Assembly (NCBI GenBank): GCA_964408025.1
Contig: CAYOXX010000116.1
Coordinates: forward strand, 1-8,106
DNA length: 8,106 nt
DNA from: CAYOXX01 sp964408025
GTDB taxonomy: Bacteria; Acidobacteriota; DATKUA01
Reading direction: 5' to 3'
The notes under the pieces are model-generated. The model was given only the letters and a program-made list of their open reading frames with translations. It was not told the origin of the DNA and did not search any database. The stretch's first letter is position 1; each line of letters opens with the position of its first letter. The position numbers and the translations under genes were made by a program. Shown piece after piece: positions 1-5,348 of the stretch.

Positions 1-427
1 CCCTGAAGATGTCGGAGTTGCCCCGCAGATCGTGGCGGTTGCTGCTGAAGTAAACCCACTCCCCGTCGGGACTCCAGGCCTCGATCAGGTCGGCGCTGCT
101 GTGGAAGGTCAGCCGCCTCAGCGTCCCCTCGGCGAGGTGCAGCAGGTAGACGTCGCCGCCGCCGGTCCGCTCGCTGGTGAAGGCCAGCCAATTTCCACAG
201 GGCGAGAAGCGGGGCCGCGAGTCGTAAGCCTCGTGGCTCGCCACCAGGTTGGCCATTCCGCCCGCCGCCGGCACGACGTAGATGTCGCCAGCGTGCACGA
301 AGGCGATGGTCGAGCCGTCGGGCGAGATCGCCGGCTGGCGATAGTAGGGCAAAACTTCGTCGTCGGCTGTCGCCGTGCAGGCGAGAACGATCAGTGCTGC
401 AATGGCTGCCAAAGGATGTCTGCGCAT
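1..427 (-). CDS. Tricorn-like S41 protease / PD40 beta-propeller protein, N-terminal part (cut by left edge)
   Basis: The visible 142 residues begin at an ATG at 425-427, preceded by GGGAGG a few bases upstream, a good ribosome binding site. Residues 1-22 form a signal peptide: two arginines, a hydrophobic stretch (LAAIAALIVLA), then either cleavage after ATA or lipidation at Cys17. The -2 position of that lipobox is Leu, which is not ideal. Three PD40/WD40-like blades follow, each with an SPDG-type turn: ISPDG (34-38) leading to GDIYVVPAAGG, SPCG (75-78) leading to FTSERTGGGDVYLL, and WSPDG (118-122) leading to FSSNR. This order is typical of bacterial tricorn-protease homologues, whose later part carries a PDZ and an S41 serine protease domain. 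A TolB-like propeller protein is the alternative. The catalytic domain would lie beyond the left edge, so protease activity is inferred. The gene is divergent from the DUF302 gene. Confidence 0.8.
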   Translation of the reverse strand, partial: MRRHPLAAIAALIVLACTATADDEVLPYYRQPAISPDGSTIAFVHAGDIYVVPAAGGMANLVASHEAYDSRPRFSPCGNWLAFTSERTGGGDVYLLHLAEGTLRRLTFHSSADLIEAWSPDGEWVYFSSNRHDLRGNSDIFR

Positions 428-678
428 CGTATCCTCCCGTTTGCGGTCGCTCCGGGTCCGGCCGCAACCCGAGCGAATCGTTGTCTGTGTAATGGAGATA
501 ATTTACAGTACTTTTAAGTCGCAGGCAGTTGTTTTTCTCGCCGCGAGACGCACAAGGTACTTGCTGAGCGAGAGCACCGCCGGGAATCCGCCGGAGAAAT
601 ATTTGGCGCCTTTGGTCTATATATATAGTAGTGGGATCTTGAGTCCTCAGGAGTGGACATCCTATAGGAGGAGTGAAG
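428..678. other. Divergent intergenic region between the S41-like and DUF302 genes
   Basis: This 251-base stretch must hold the promoters of two divergent genes. AT-rich patches occur at about 495-520 and 598-630. The second contains an alternating TATATATATA run. A weak plus-strand candidate is TTGGCG (603-608) with TATAGT (624-629), but its 15-bp spacing is poor, so I do not call it. Two small palindromes, TCCTCAGGA (644-652) and TCCTATAGGA (660-669), lie just before the DUF302 start. The second overlaps its Shine-Dalgarno sequence. No additional gene is seen. Confidence 0.5.
666..671 (+). promoter_or_regulatory. Ribosome binding site that fixes the DUF302 start
   Basis: AGGAGG lies 7 bases before the ATG at 679. 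An upstream in-frame GTG at 673 overlaps this sequence and would have no binding site of its own, so the ATG is preferred. Confidence 0.85.
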
Positions 679-1062
679 ATGGAATACGGTTACGGCAAAA
701 AGGTCGATTACGGTTTCAACGAGGCCCGCGCCCGGGTCGAGGAGGAGCTGAAGAAGGAAGGATTCGGCATCCTGACGGAGATCGACGTGCGGGCGACGAT
801 GAAGAAGAAGCTCGACATCGACTTCCGAAACTACCTCATCCTCGGCGCCTGCAATCCGCCTCTGGCCCGCCAGGCCCTCGAGCGCGAGCGCGAGATCGGC
901 TTGCTGCTGCCCTGCAACGTCATCGTCTACGAGGACGACCACGGCCAGACCGTCGTCTCGGCAATGAACGTCGAGGCAGCCATGGGTTCCGTTGTCCCGG
1001 AGCTGATGGACCTGGCTGGGCAAGTCGGCGCCAAGCTCAAGGCTGCCGTCGACAGGCTGTGA
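679..1062 (+). CDS. DUF302 family protein
   Basis: A 127-residue cytoplasmic protein with no signal peptide or membrane segment. It matches the DUF302 family. The N-terminal part (EARARVEEELKKEGFGIL) is an amphipathic helix followed by a strand. The family signature is FRNYLILGACNPPLA, then EREIGLLLPCNVIVYED. The two conserved cysteines, in GACNPP and LPCNV, are both present. The family has an alpha/beta fold and no firmly established biochemical function, and I do not assign one. The start is the ATG at 679, behind a strong AGGAGG. The stop is only 23 bases from the stop of the convergent patatin gene, and I see no clear terminator hairpin between them. The gene appears to be transcribed alone. 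Confidence 0.9.
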   Translation: MEYGYGKKVDYGFNEARARVEEELKKEGFGILTEIDVRATMKKKLDIDFRNYLILGACNPPLARQALEREREIGLLLPCNVIVYEDDHGQTVVSAMNVEAAMGSVVPELMDLAGQVGAKLKAAVDRL

Positions 1063-1085
1063 GAATCCGGAATTCCAAGAACGGG

Positions 1086-3026
1086 CTAGAACTTCGGCAC
1101 GGCGCGGTACTTCATCTTCGGCTTCGGGACGTTGTCATCCCGGAAGATGTTTATCTTGTCAAGTTCCTTGCATGGAGCTAAGGGCTTTTTATTCTCTGAA
1201 GGTTTCTCATCCGCTACACGCTCTTCGGCGGCGAATTCCCTCCACTCCCTCAGGAGCCTAACTAGTTCTTCAGTAATTGCCTCTGCCTTGTGGCGTTGAA
1301 CGATATCCCGCCACTGGAATTCATCCGGCGCCGTAAATCCCTTTTGCTTGATGATATCCTCATATAGTTTCAGGTTTTCGATATCCGGGTTCTCGTACAA
1401 GTACGATTCGATGAACTCGCAGAACAGCTCCTCCAGCGAGGCCATCGAACGCCGGTACCTGATCCACCTGTGGCAATCCCAGTTCAGCTCGATATCGGGA
1501 TTGGAGGGATCTTCGAATTTATTAACAAGCATATTCCCTGCCATCTCGCCGCGCCTAGCGAGATTTCTGACCATACGGCCCGGCATCTTTAGGTTCAAGC
1601 CGCCCTCTTTACCCTTCATATATACGTGCGCTATACGATCGTGGAAGCCGGGCATACGCATCTGGGCGTTGTCCATCCAGTTCAAGCTGGTGTCCAGTAT
1701 CGCGGCCAGGAAGTTGGTAATCGATCTAATCTGGGTAAATCTGATCAAAGGTTTCTCGCCGATGCTATTTATCACCTGGACATTCTCGGCCTGGTCCTCA
1801 ATCTGATCTGTAACCTTGCGCCGCGGGTGCTCGGGCGCGAAATTGATCGCGAAGGTCGGCCAGCGAGGTAGCGGCCGGTCGAAGAGATGAATGGGGAAGT
1901 TGCTGGAGATGCCGCCGTCGGAGAACCAGCACTTCTCTGGCTCCGGATCGTAGTCATCGGTTTCCATCGATTCGTCGATTGCGTGAAGCGGCACGGCGCT
2001 GAGCAGGAACGGGAAACTTATGCACAGCCTGGCGGCGACTACTACCGGCAGCTTGTCTGCCTGTGGAAGCGGATGAATCCTCTGATTACCGGATTCCTCC
2101 TTCCCGTTCGGGGGATTCTTGACCATCCAATCGACGATTCTCTCAGGGAAGTACTTGGAGAGTAAGTCGCTGTCGAAATAGAATTCAATATCTTCGACTT
2201 CTACAGGGAAATTGAAGGGCCTGCCGTGCGTCAGGCTTGTGGTTATCATGCGCAGCTCTATCTCATGTTCGCGCAGGTCGCCAAAGGTTAGGGGAGAGCC
2301 GTCTGTCTTGCCTGCGATATCGTCAAGCTTGTCAGCCATCCAGTTTGTAAGTGCTGGATTGTTCTCAACAGTATTGGGCTTCTCGGTCAGGCCAGAACAG
2401 AATCCAAAGCCGTTTTTTCTTATCGTTCCTGTCGTTTTAAATATGAATCTAATAATAAATGTTAACAGAAAAAACATAGCGAATATTATTCCCGCTTCGA
2501 AAAAATTACAATAAAATACATTTTTCCCATCTACGCTAATATAAGTGGCAGAAAAAATGATGAGGAAAGCAATTCCTACGAACCATGGCCAAAATGACTT
2601 GCGAGCGGCTCCGATTAAACGAGACACTATTTTTATTGGATTTCCTTTTGTTCCTAGTAAGTTGAGTATAAAATGAAATTCTTTCTTCACTTCTTTCTTA
2701 GGCTGGAATAAAGAAAACAACTTGGTTATGCCTCCTGATCCGTCGTTGGTCAACTCATCGGGAAGTCCTTCAATGATATCGAAGCCTTTAGCGCTGCCGT
2801 CCTTCTGCCTTCTGTACTCCGCGGCGGCTGCTCCTGCCGCTGCAATGACCCCGACCGAAGAGCCGCCAATGCTCCTGAATCGATAGTCCTTGGCGATCTT
2901 GCAGATACCTTTCGGGAACACGATCCCGCTCGTTATTCCTCCCTTGAGCACGAGATCGCAATTTCTTTTGACGCCTGAGTATTCGTCACTGCCGGCGTTG
3001 TTGCTATGGCTTTGATCCTCGCACAT
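1086..3026 (-). CDS. Patatin-like phospholipase with a membrane hairpin
   Basis: A 646-residue protein of the large patatin-like family with the KGGITSG signature. Patatins cleave acyl esters of (phospho)lipids with a Ser-Asp dyad. The oxyanion loop is K28-GGITSG (29-34), with Ser-Gly where the plant-type motif has Arg-Gly. The nucleophile elbow is G55-S-S57-V-G59, making Ser57 the nucleophile. The Asp is D370 in the SDGG motif. Other family landmarks are NGFGFCSGL (205-213), TTSLTHGRP (262-270), ARLCISFPFLLSAVPLHAI (332-350) and GGLNLKMPGR in the C-terminal third. Two hydrophobic helices at about 146-165 and 176-197 form a likely membrane hairpin inserted after the nucleophile. This suggests an inner-membrane-tethered enzyme. 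The ATG at 3026 follows AAGGGGG. The DNA around the hairpin is far more AT-rich than the flanking genes, which fits horizontal acquisition. CBASS CapV is a distant relative by fold, but no cyclase gene is nearby. The cellular role is unknown. Confidence 0.9.
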   Translation of the reverse strand: MCEDQSHSNNAGSDEYSGVKRNCDLVLKGGITSGIVFPKGICKIAKDYRFRSIGGSSVGVIAAAGAAAAEYRRQKDGSAKGFDIIEGLPDELTNDGSGGITKLFSLFQPKKEVKKEFHFILNLLGTKGNPIKIVSRLIGAARKSFWPWFVGIAFLIIFSATYISVDGKNVFYCNFFEAGIIFAMFFLLTFIIRFIFKTTGTIRKNGFGFCSGLTEKPNTVENNPALTNWMADKLDDIAGKTDGSPLTFGDLREHEIELRMITTSLTHGRPFNFPVEVEDIEFYFDSDLLSKYFPERIVDWMVKNPPNGKEESGNQRIHPLPQADKLPVVVAARLCISFPFLLSAVPLHAIDESMETDDYDPEPEKCWFSDGGISSNFPIHLFDRPLPRWPTFAINFAPEHPRRKVTDQIEDQAENVQVINSIGEKPLIRFTQIRSITNFLAAILDTSLNWMDNAQMRMPGFHDRIAHVYMKGKEGGLNLKMPGRMVRNLARRGEMAGNMLVNKFEDPSNPDIELNWDCHRWIRYRRSMASLEELFCEFIESYLYENPDIENLKLYEDIIKQKGFTAPDEFQWRDIVQRHKAEAITEELVRLLREWREFAAEERVADEKPSENKKPLAPCKELDKINIFRDDNVPKPKMKYRAVPKF

Positions 3027-3065
3027 TTCGTCCCCCTTAATTAGACCGTCTCTTTATTTCTGTGA

Positions 3066-3091
3066 ACTGTACAACAATATATATCTGTATC
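3066..3091. promoter_or_regulatory. Candidate Phd/YefM-type box at the patatin promoter
   Basis: ACTGTACA (3066-3073) is identical to a half-site of the toxin-antitoxin operator at 4737-4764. A degenerate second box, TGTATC (3086-3091), lies at exactly the same 18-bp centre-to-centre spacing. The first box sits between the -10 and the predicted start site of the patatin gene. The second lies in its promoter spacer. Binding is inference. Confidence 0.35.
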
Positions 3092-3104
3092 AGAAAACAG
3101 TCAA
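3076..3104 (-). promoter_or_regulatory. Sigma70-type promoter of the patatin gene
   Basis: Read on the minus strand, TTGACT (3099-3104) and TATATT (3076-3081) are separated by 17 bases. Each hexamer matches consensus at 5 of 6 positions. Transcription would start near 3069, giving a leader of about 43 bases before the ATG at 3026. Confidence 0.7.
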
Positions 3105-3184
3105 GTAATAATTTAGATATAGTTGGTTTTAATGCGGGTTAATTGGATGCGGAGGCTTTTTCTGCGTCAACCAAGTGTGAAGTA

Positions 3185-3273
3185 GAACACGGCTCCTTTT
3201 CCGGCCCCCGACCGTCGGCACAGACGCGGCCGCAAGCCAGCGCCCTTGAAAGGAGCATGAAAACGGTGTGTTC
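3185..3273. repeat. Nested inverted repeat / structured element
   Basis: The pairs are GAACAC (3185-3190) with GTGTTC (3268-3273), GCTCCTTT (3192-3199) with AAAGGAGC (3249-3256), CGGCC (3202-3206) with GGCCG (3228-3232), and an inner CCGA/TCGG hairpin (3208-3218). The outer two pairs are nested, with an 11-base bulge on the right arm. This could be a degenerate miniature mobile element, a cruciform or a structured RNA. I do not recognise the family. Confidence 0.4.
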
Positions 3274-3392
3274 AGCTCGGTGAAAGTTATAGAGGAATAA
3301 CAACTTGAATTCAGGCAAAATGGACTGTGGTTAACAACGCTCGGTGCCGAACATATATGAGCCCAGCCCCCCCTTCTTTCTGTTATCTTTCA

Positions 3393-3420
3393 GGTGGGAC
3401 CGACATTCCCGTCAGTCACC
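3393..3420. repeat. Short imperfect hairpin next to the REP-like element
   Basis: GAC-C-GAC (3398-3404) pairs with GTC-A-GTC (3411-3417) around the loop ATTCCC, with one C/A mismatch. GGT (3393-3395) and ACC (3418-3420) extend it after a two-base bulge. It lies three bases from the three-way-junction repeat and may belong to the same composite repeat unit. Confidence 0.45.
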
Positions 3421-3423
3421 CCT

Positions 3424-3471
3424 GTAGCGGCGGCCCTTAGGCTGCCTAGTCGGGCTGAAGCCCGACGCTAC
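3424..3471. repeat. REP-like three-way-junction element
   Basis: A 48-base unit folds completely. The outer stem is GTAGC (3424-3428) with GCTAC (3467-3471). The first arm is GGCGGC (3429-3434) with GCTGCC (3441-3446), containing one G-T wobble. The second arm is GTCGGGC (3449-3455) with GCCCGAC (3460-3466) around a TGAA loop. Only two bases (3447-3448) are unpaired at the junction. This compact, GC-rich, intergenic architecture matches REP/BIME-type repeats, which are often mobilised by RAYT (TnpA-REP) transposases. It lacks a T-tract, so it is not a classic intrinsic terminator, though it may shield the 3' end of the upstream transcript. Confidence 0.7.
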
Positions 3472-3507
3472 CGCTTCTCACTTTTCCGGGTGAAGTCCTC
3501 TTGGCGG

Positions 3508-4533
3508 TTACTGCTCGGTCGGTTCCTGGAGCTGCCGCCAGATGGCTTCGATGTTGGTAATGTGATAATCCTCGCCGTTGTAAATATGAGTTAGATTGCT
3601 TAAGTGATCGAATCTTGCTTCCAAGGCGAACCTTTCTTTGGTTTCCTCCAGTGATAGGCCCTCTTCAATGGCTGCAGCAATCCCCTCCCATAAATCCCTG
3701 ATGTAATCCCGCCGGGCTCGCAGCTCGGCGGCGGTCATCAGCTCGCCGTGTCCTGGAATCACATGTTCCAATACTCCCTCACCGTCGAGGACGAGGCTCA
3801 ACGAAGCCAGCCATCTCGGAGTATCGTTTTCCTCGTAAAAGAACGGCAACCGGGATTTCAGGAACAGGTCACCAACCATCAGAACACCCTCTTCCGGCAC
3901 GTAGATGAGGATGTCGTTATCGGTATGAGCCCTGCCGAAGTAGACCAACTGCAGCGTCATATCACCCAGGTCGATAGTCATCCGGTCACTGAAGGTCATG
4001 TCGGGCGGCGTCACCACAAATCCGTCTTCCAAGCCTTCGAGCAATAAGTTGTCGAAGAATATCGTCTCGCGGATCTGTTCGGCCTCATCGGAATCCGTTT
4101 CCAAGGTCGCGAGCCGGCTTTCCAGACCGGCTACCCACTCTCTTATCCGGGCGATGTTTTCTTCTAATCCTAGTTCGAACTGGCGCATGGTGTCGGCGCA
4201 GCGCTCGTGTCCGACGATTACTGCTTCGGGGAAAGCCTGGTTGCCGTTAGTGTGGTCGGAGTGGTGATGCGTGTTAATAAGATAAATAAAATCGTTGCGG
4301 CCCAGCTCTTGTTCGATTGTCTCTCTCAACATGGCCGCAATGCGCCGAGAGACCCCTGAGTCAACCAGCACCAGCCCCCGGCTTGATGCGAGGACAGCGT
4401 TACGGTAGTTGTCAGCGGTATTCAGGACTATTGTCCTCTCGCTCAACCTTTCCACCGTGATTGGGATCTCGTCGGCGAGGACCGGCGCCGCGGCCAGCGC
4501 GGTGACAATGGAGAGTGACCATAAGAGAATCAT
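3508..4533 (-). CDS. Exported metallo-beta-lactamase-fold hydrolase
   Basis: A 341-residue enzyme of the MBL superfamily. All metal ligands are visible: H89-H-H91-S-D93-H94 (HxHxDH), H203 in GRAHTDND, D222 in MVGD, and H262 in IPGHGE. They predict a di-metal (typically zinc) hydrolase. Residues 1-20 form a hydrophobic signal peptide ending VLA before DE, suggesting periplasmic export. Its n-region has no Lys or Arg, which is unusual. Residues about 113-170 are a charged, helix-rich insertion between the first ligand group and H203, probably capping the active site. A C-terminal helical tail follows residue 268. Loop residues of known beta-lactamases are not clear enough to claim antibiotic hydrolysis, so lactonase, esterase or another activity is equally possible. 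The ATG at 4533 follows AAGGGGGG by 7 bases. An in-frame stop 27 bases upstream excludes a longer product. The gene is divergent from the TA operon. Confidence 0.88.
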   Translation of the reverse strand: MILLWSLSIVTALAAAPVLADEIPITVERLSERTIVLNTADNYRNAVLASSRGLVLVDSGVSRRIAAMLRETIEQELGRNDFIYLINTHHHSDHTNGNQAFPEAVIVGHERCADTMRQFELGLEENIARIREWVAGLESRLATLETDSDEAEQIRETIFFDNLLLEGLEDGFVVTPPDMTFSDRMTIDLGDMTLQLVYFGRAHTDNDILIYVPEEGVLMVGDLFLKSRLPFFYEENDTPRWLASLSLVLDGEGVLEHVIPGHGELMTAAELRARRDYIRDLWEGIAAAIEEGLSLEETKERFALEARFDHLSNLTHIYNGEDYHITNIEAIWRQLQEPTEQ

Positions 4534-4553
4534 TTTGTACCCCCCTTCCTTCT

Positions 4554-4580
4554 CAGCTTAATTCTCCCCAGGAAAAGCTG
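4554..4580. promoter_or_regulatory. Inverted repeat in the metallo-hydrolase leader
   Basis: CAGCTT (4554-4559) and AAGCTG (4575-4580) are perfect inverted copies 15 bases apart, about 20-47 bases upstream of the hydrolase ATG. This could be an operator or a leader hairpin. At 6 bp per arm it may also be chance. No convincing promoter hexamers were found for this gene. Confidence 0.25.
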
Positions 4581-4717
4581 TTTCTCAAACCGACCGGACG
4601 CGTATCCATCCCCCGGTTATGTCATAGCCGATACAAACGCGCCCCATTCGATGTTTTCTGCGCCGCTGCGTCAGCGAAACGGAAGTTGAATCTATGGCGA
4701 AGCGTGGCGAAACTCGC

Positions 4718-4746
4718 TTGACACTGAAAGTTACATACTGTACATT
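4718..4746 (+). promoter_or_regulatory. Sigma70-type promoter of the toxin-antitoxin operon
   Basis: A perfect -35 (TTGACA, 4718-4723) is followed after exactly 17 bases by TACATT (4741-4746), a 4 of 6 match to the -10 that keeps the key first, second and last positions. The start site would fall near 4753. The -10 overlaps the first operator box, as expected for autorepression. Confidence 0.8.
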
Positions 4747-4764
4747 AGTATCAGATTGTACAGT
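4737..4764. promoter_or_regulatory. Toxin-antitoxin operator, two TGTACA boxes
   Basis: ACTGTACA (4737-4744) and TGTACAGT (4757-4764) form a perfect 8-bp inverted repeat around 12 bases. Each contains the self-palindromic core TGTACA, with centres 18 bp apart. The repeat extends imperfectly outward (TACAT on the left, ATGTA on the right, with one extra base). TGTACA cores are the known recognition element of E. coli YefM, and P1 Phd binds a related GTGTACAC palindrome. The site covers the -10 and the first transcribed bases, so the antitoxin very likely represses its own operon here. Confidence 0.8.
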
Positions 4765-4786
4765 GATGTATTTAATCTGGCTTTAT

Positions 4787-4792
4787 TGGAGG
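4787..4792 (+). promoter_or_regulatory. Ribosome binding site that fixes the antitoxin start
   Basis: TGGAGG lies 8 bases before the ATG at 4801. A longer in-frame TTG start at 4756 lies inside the operator, next to the predicted transcription start, and lacks such a site. Confidence 0.85.
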
Positions 4793-4800
4793 CATGCAAT

Positions 4801-5046
4801 ATGGAGAGAATACCGGCACAGGAGGCCCGCAGGTCGTTCTCCAGGTTGATGGGACGCGTTGCCTTCGGGAATTCGGTTACCGTGATAACCAAGAACGGCA
4901 GCGACCACGTCGCCGTGATTTCGATGGAGGAGTTCAGGAGGTATCGCGAACTGGAAGATTTTGTCGACAATTTGTTAGCCGACAAGGCGCTCGAAGAAGA
5001 GGGCGCCATCCCTTTGGAAAAGATAAAAGCGAAGTACGGTCTCTAG
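4801..5046 (+). CDS. Type II antitoxin, Phd/YefM family
   Basis: An 81-residue antitoxin. Residues 1-50 carry the Phd/YefM DNA-binding and dimerisation fold, seen as IPAQEARRSFSRLM (recognition helix region), then GNSVTVITKNG and HVAVISMEEF, the usual strand-turn-strand order ending in the conserved VAVISxEEF. Residues 50-81 are acidic and helical (LEDFVDNLLADKALEEEG), the typical flexible segment that wraps and neutralises the toxin. It is the first gene of a two-gene operon, with the toxin TTG 15 bases after its TAG. The start is set by the ribosome binding site at 4787. It is expected to repress the operon through the two TGTACA boxes, with tighter binding when complexed with toxin, as known for the family. 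The length is normal and no defect is visible. Confidence 0.93.
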   Translation: MERIPAQEARRSFSRLMGRVAFGNSVTVITKNGSDHVAVISMEEFRRYRELEDFVDNLLADKALEEEGAIPLEKIKAKYGL

Positions 5047-5061
5047 CGGCGGGATCGCGGC

Positions 5062-5319
5062 TTGCCTTACGAGATCGAATTCAAGCCGAGCGCTGAGAAG
5101 GATTTCTCCAAGCTAGAGAGAGATGCACAAAAGCGGATCTTGGAAAAGATCAAAAGCTTGGCGAGCGATCCCAGGCCTCGCGGCGTGGAGAAGCTCTCGG
5201 GCCATAAGAATAGATGGAGAATCAGAGTAGGCCGATTCAGGATCATCTACCAGGTATTTGAAGACAAGCTGGTGATTCTTGTTCTGCGCATAGCTGATAG
5301 AAAAGAGATCTACAGGTAG
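5062..5319 (+). CDS. Type II toxin, RelE/ParE superfamily
   Basis: An 85-residue basic toxin, partner of the upstream antitoxin. The N-terminus MPYEIEFKPSAEKDFSKL is characteristic of RelE/ParE proteins, and the translation gives this only from the TTG at 5062. In-frame TAG (the antitoxin stop) lies 15 bases upstream and no ATG is available nearby. The initiation signal is weak (GGGA, 7 bases before), which would keep toxin below antitoxin. The fold is two helices (11-35), then strands with LSGHKNRWRIRVGRFRIIY (45-63) and VLRIADRKEIYR (74-85). Conserved basic residues R53, R55, R58, R60, R76 and R80 and the C-terminal Y84-R85 match RelE-type RNases, which cleave mRNA in the ribosomal A site. 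A ParE-like gyrase poison cannot be excluded, but the RIRVGxFRIIY pattern favours RelE. The gene looks intact. Its stop is 29 bases from the stop of the convergent polymerase gene. Confidence 0.92.
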   Translation: MPYEIEFKPSAEKDFSKLERDAQKRILEKIKSLASDPRPRGVEKLSGHKNRWRIRVGRFRIIYQVFEDKLVILVLRIADRKEIYR

Positions 5320-5348
5320 AATTGAACTGACCCCTTCCCACCTGCGTT

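Larger units (their letters stand above)
3027..3507. other. 481-base gene-free region rich in inverted repeats
   Basis: No convincing coding region is present on either strand. From left to right it holds the patatin leader and promoter (to about 3104), an AT-rich tract (about 3105-3140), a nested inverted repeat (3185-3273), a small GTTAT/ATAAC hairpin (3286-3301), a C-rich run near 3365-3373, a short imperfect hairpin (3393-3420) and a three-way-junction repeat (3424-3471) lying 36 bases beyond the stop of the metallo-hydrolase gene. Confidence 0.7.

Noticed and set aside
32..517. 161-codon plus-strand frame at the left edge
   Set aside because: It is antisense to the exported PD40/S41-like protein, whose signal peptide, propeller blades and ribosome binding site are convincing.
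514..1023. 169-codon minus-strand frame opposite DUF302
   Set aside because: It is antisense to the recognisable DUF302 gene and shows no domain of its own.
1063..1085. Possible terminator between DUF302 and the patatin gene
   Set aside because: There is only the GGAATTCC palindrome, without a loop or T-tract.
3394..3594. Open frame of 66 codons on the plus strand
   Set aside because: It runs through the REP-like element and then antisense into the metallo-hydrolase C-terminus. It has no ribosome binding site or family resemblance, so it is a typical false call across a repeat.
4756..4800. 15-residue N-terminal extension of the antitoxin from a TTG
   Set aside because: The extension lies in the operator and leader. 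The family N-terminus and a good TGGAGG both point to the ATG at 4801.
1086..5319. A CBASS-like defence system built on the patatin gene
   Set aside because: No CD-NTase cyclase or accessory CBASS gene is in the window, and this patatin belongs to a larger membrane-hairpin family than CapV.
5320..5348. Possible insertion-sequence end (TGAACTGACCCC) in the gap after the toxin
   Set aside because: It only faintly resembles some transposon termini. No inverted partner, target duplication or transposase was found.
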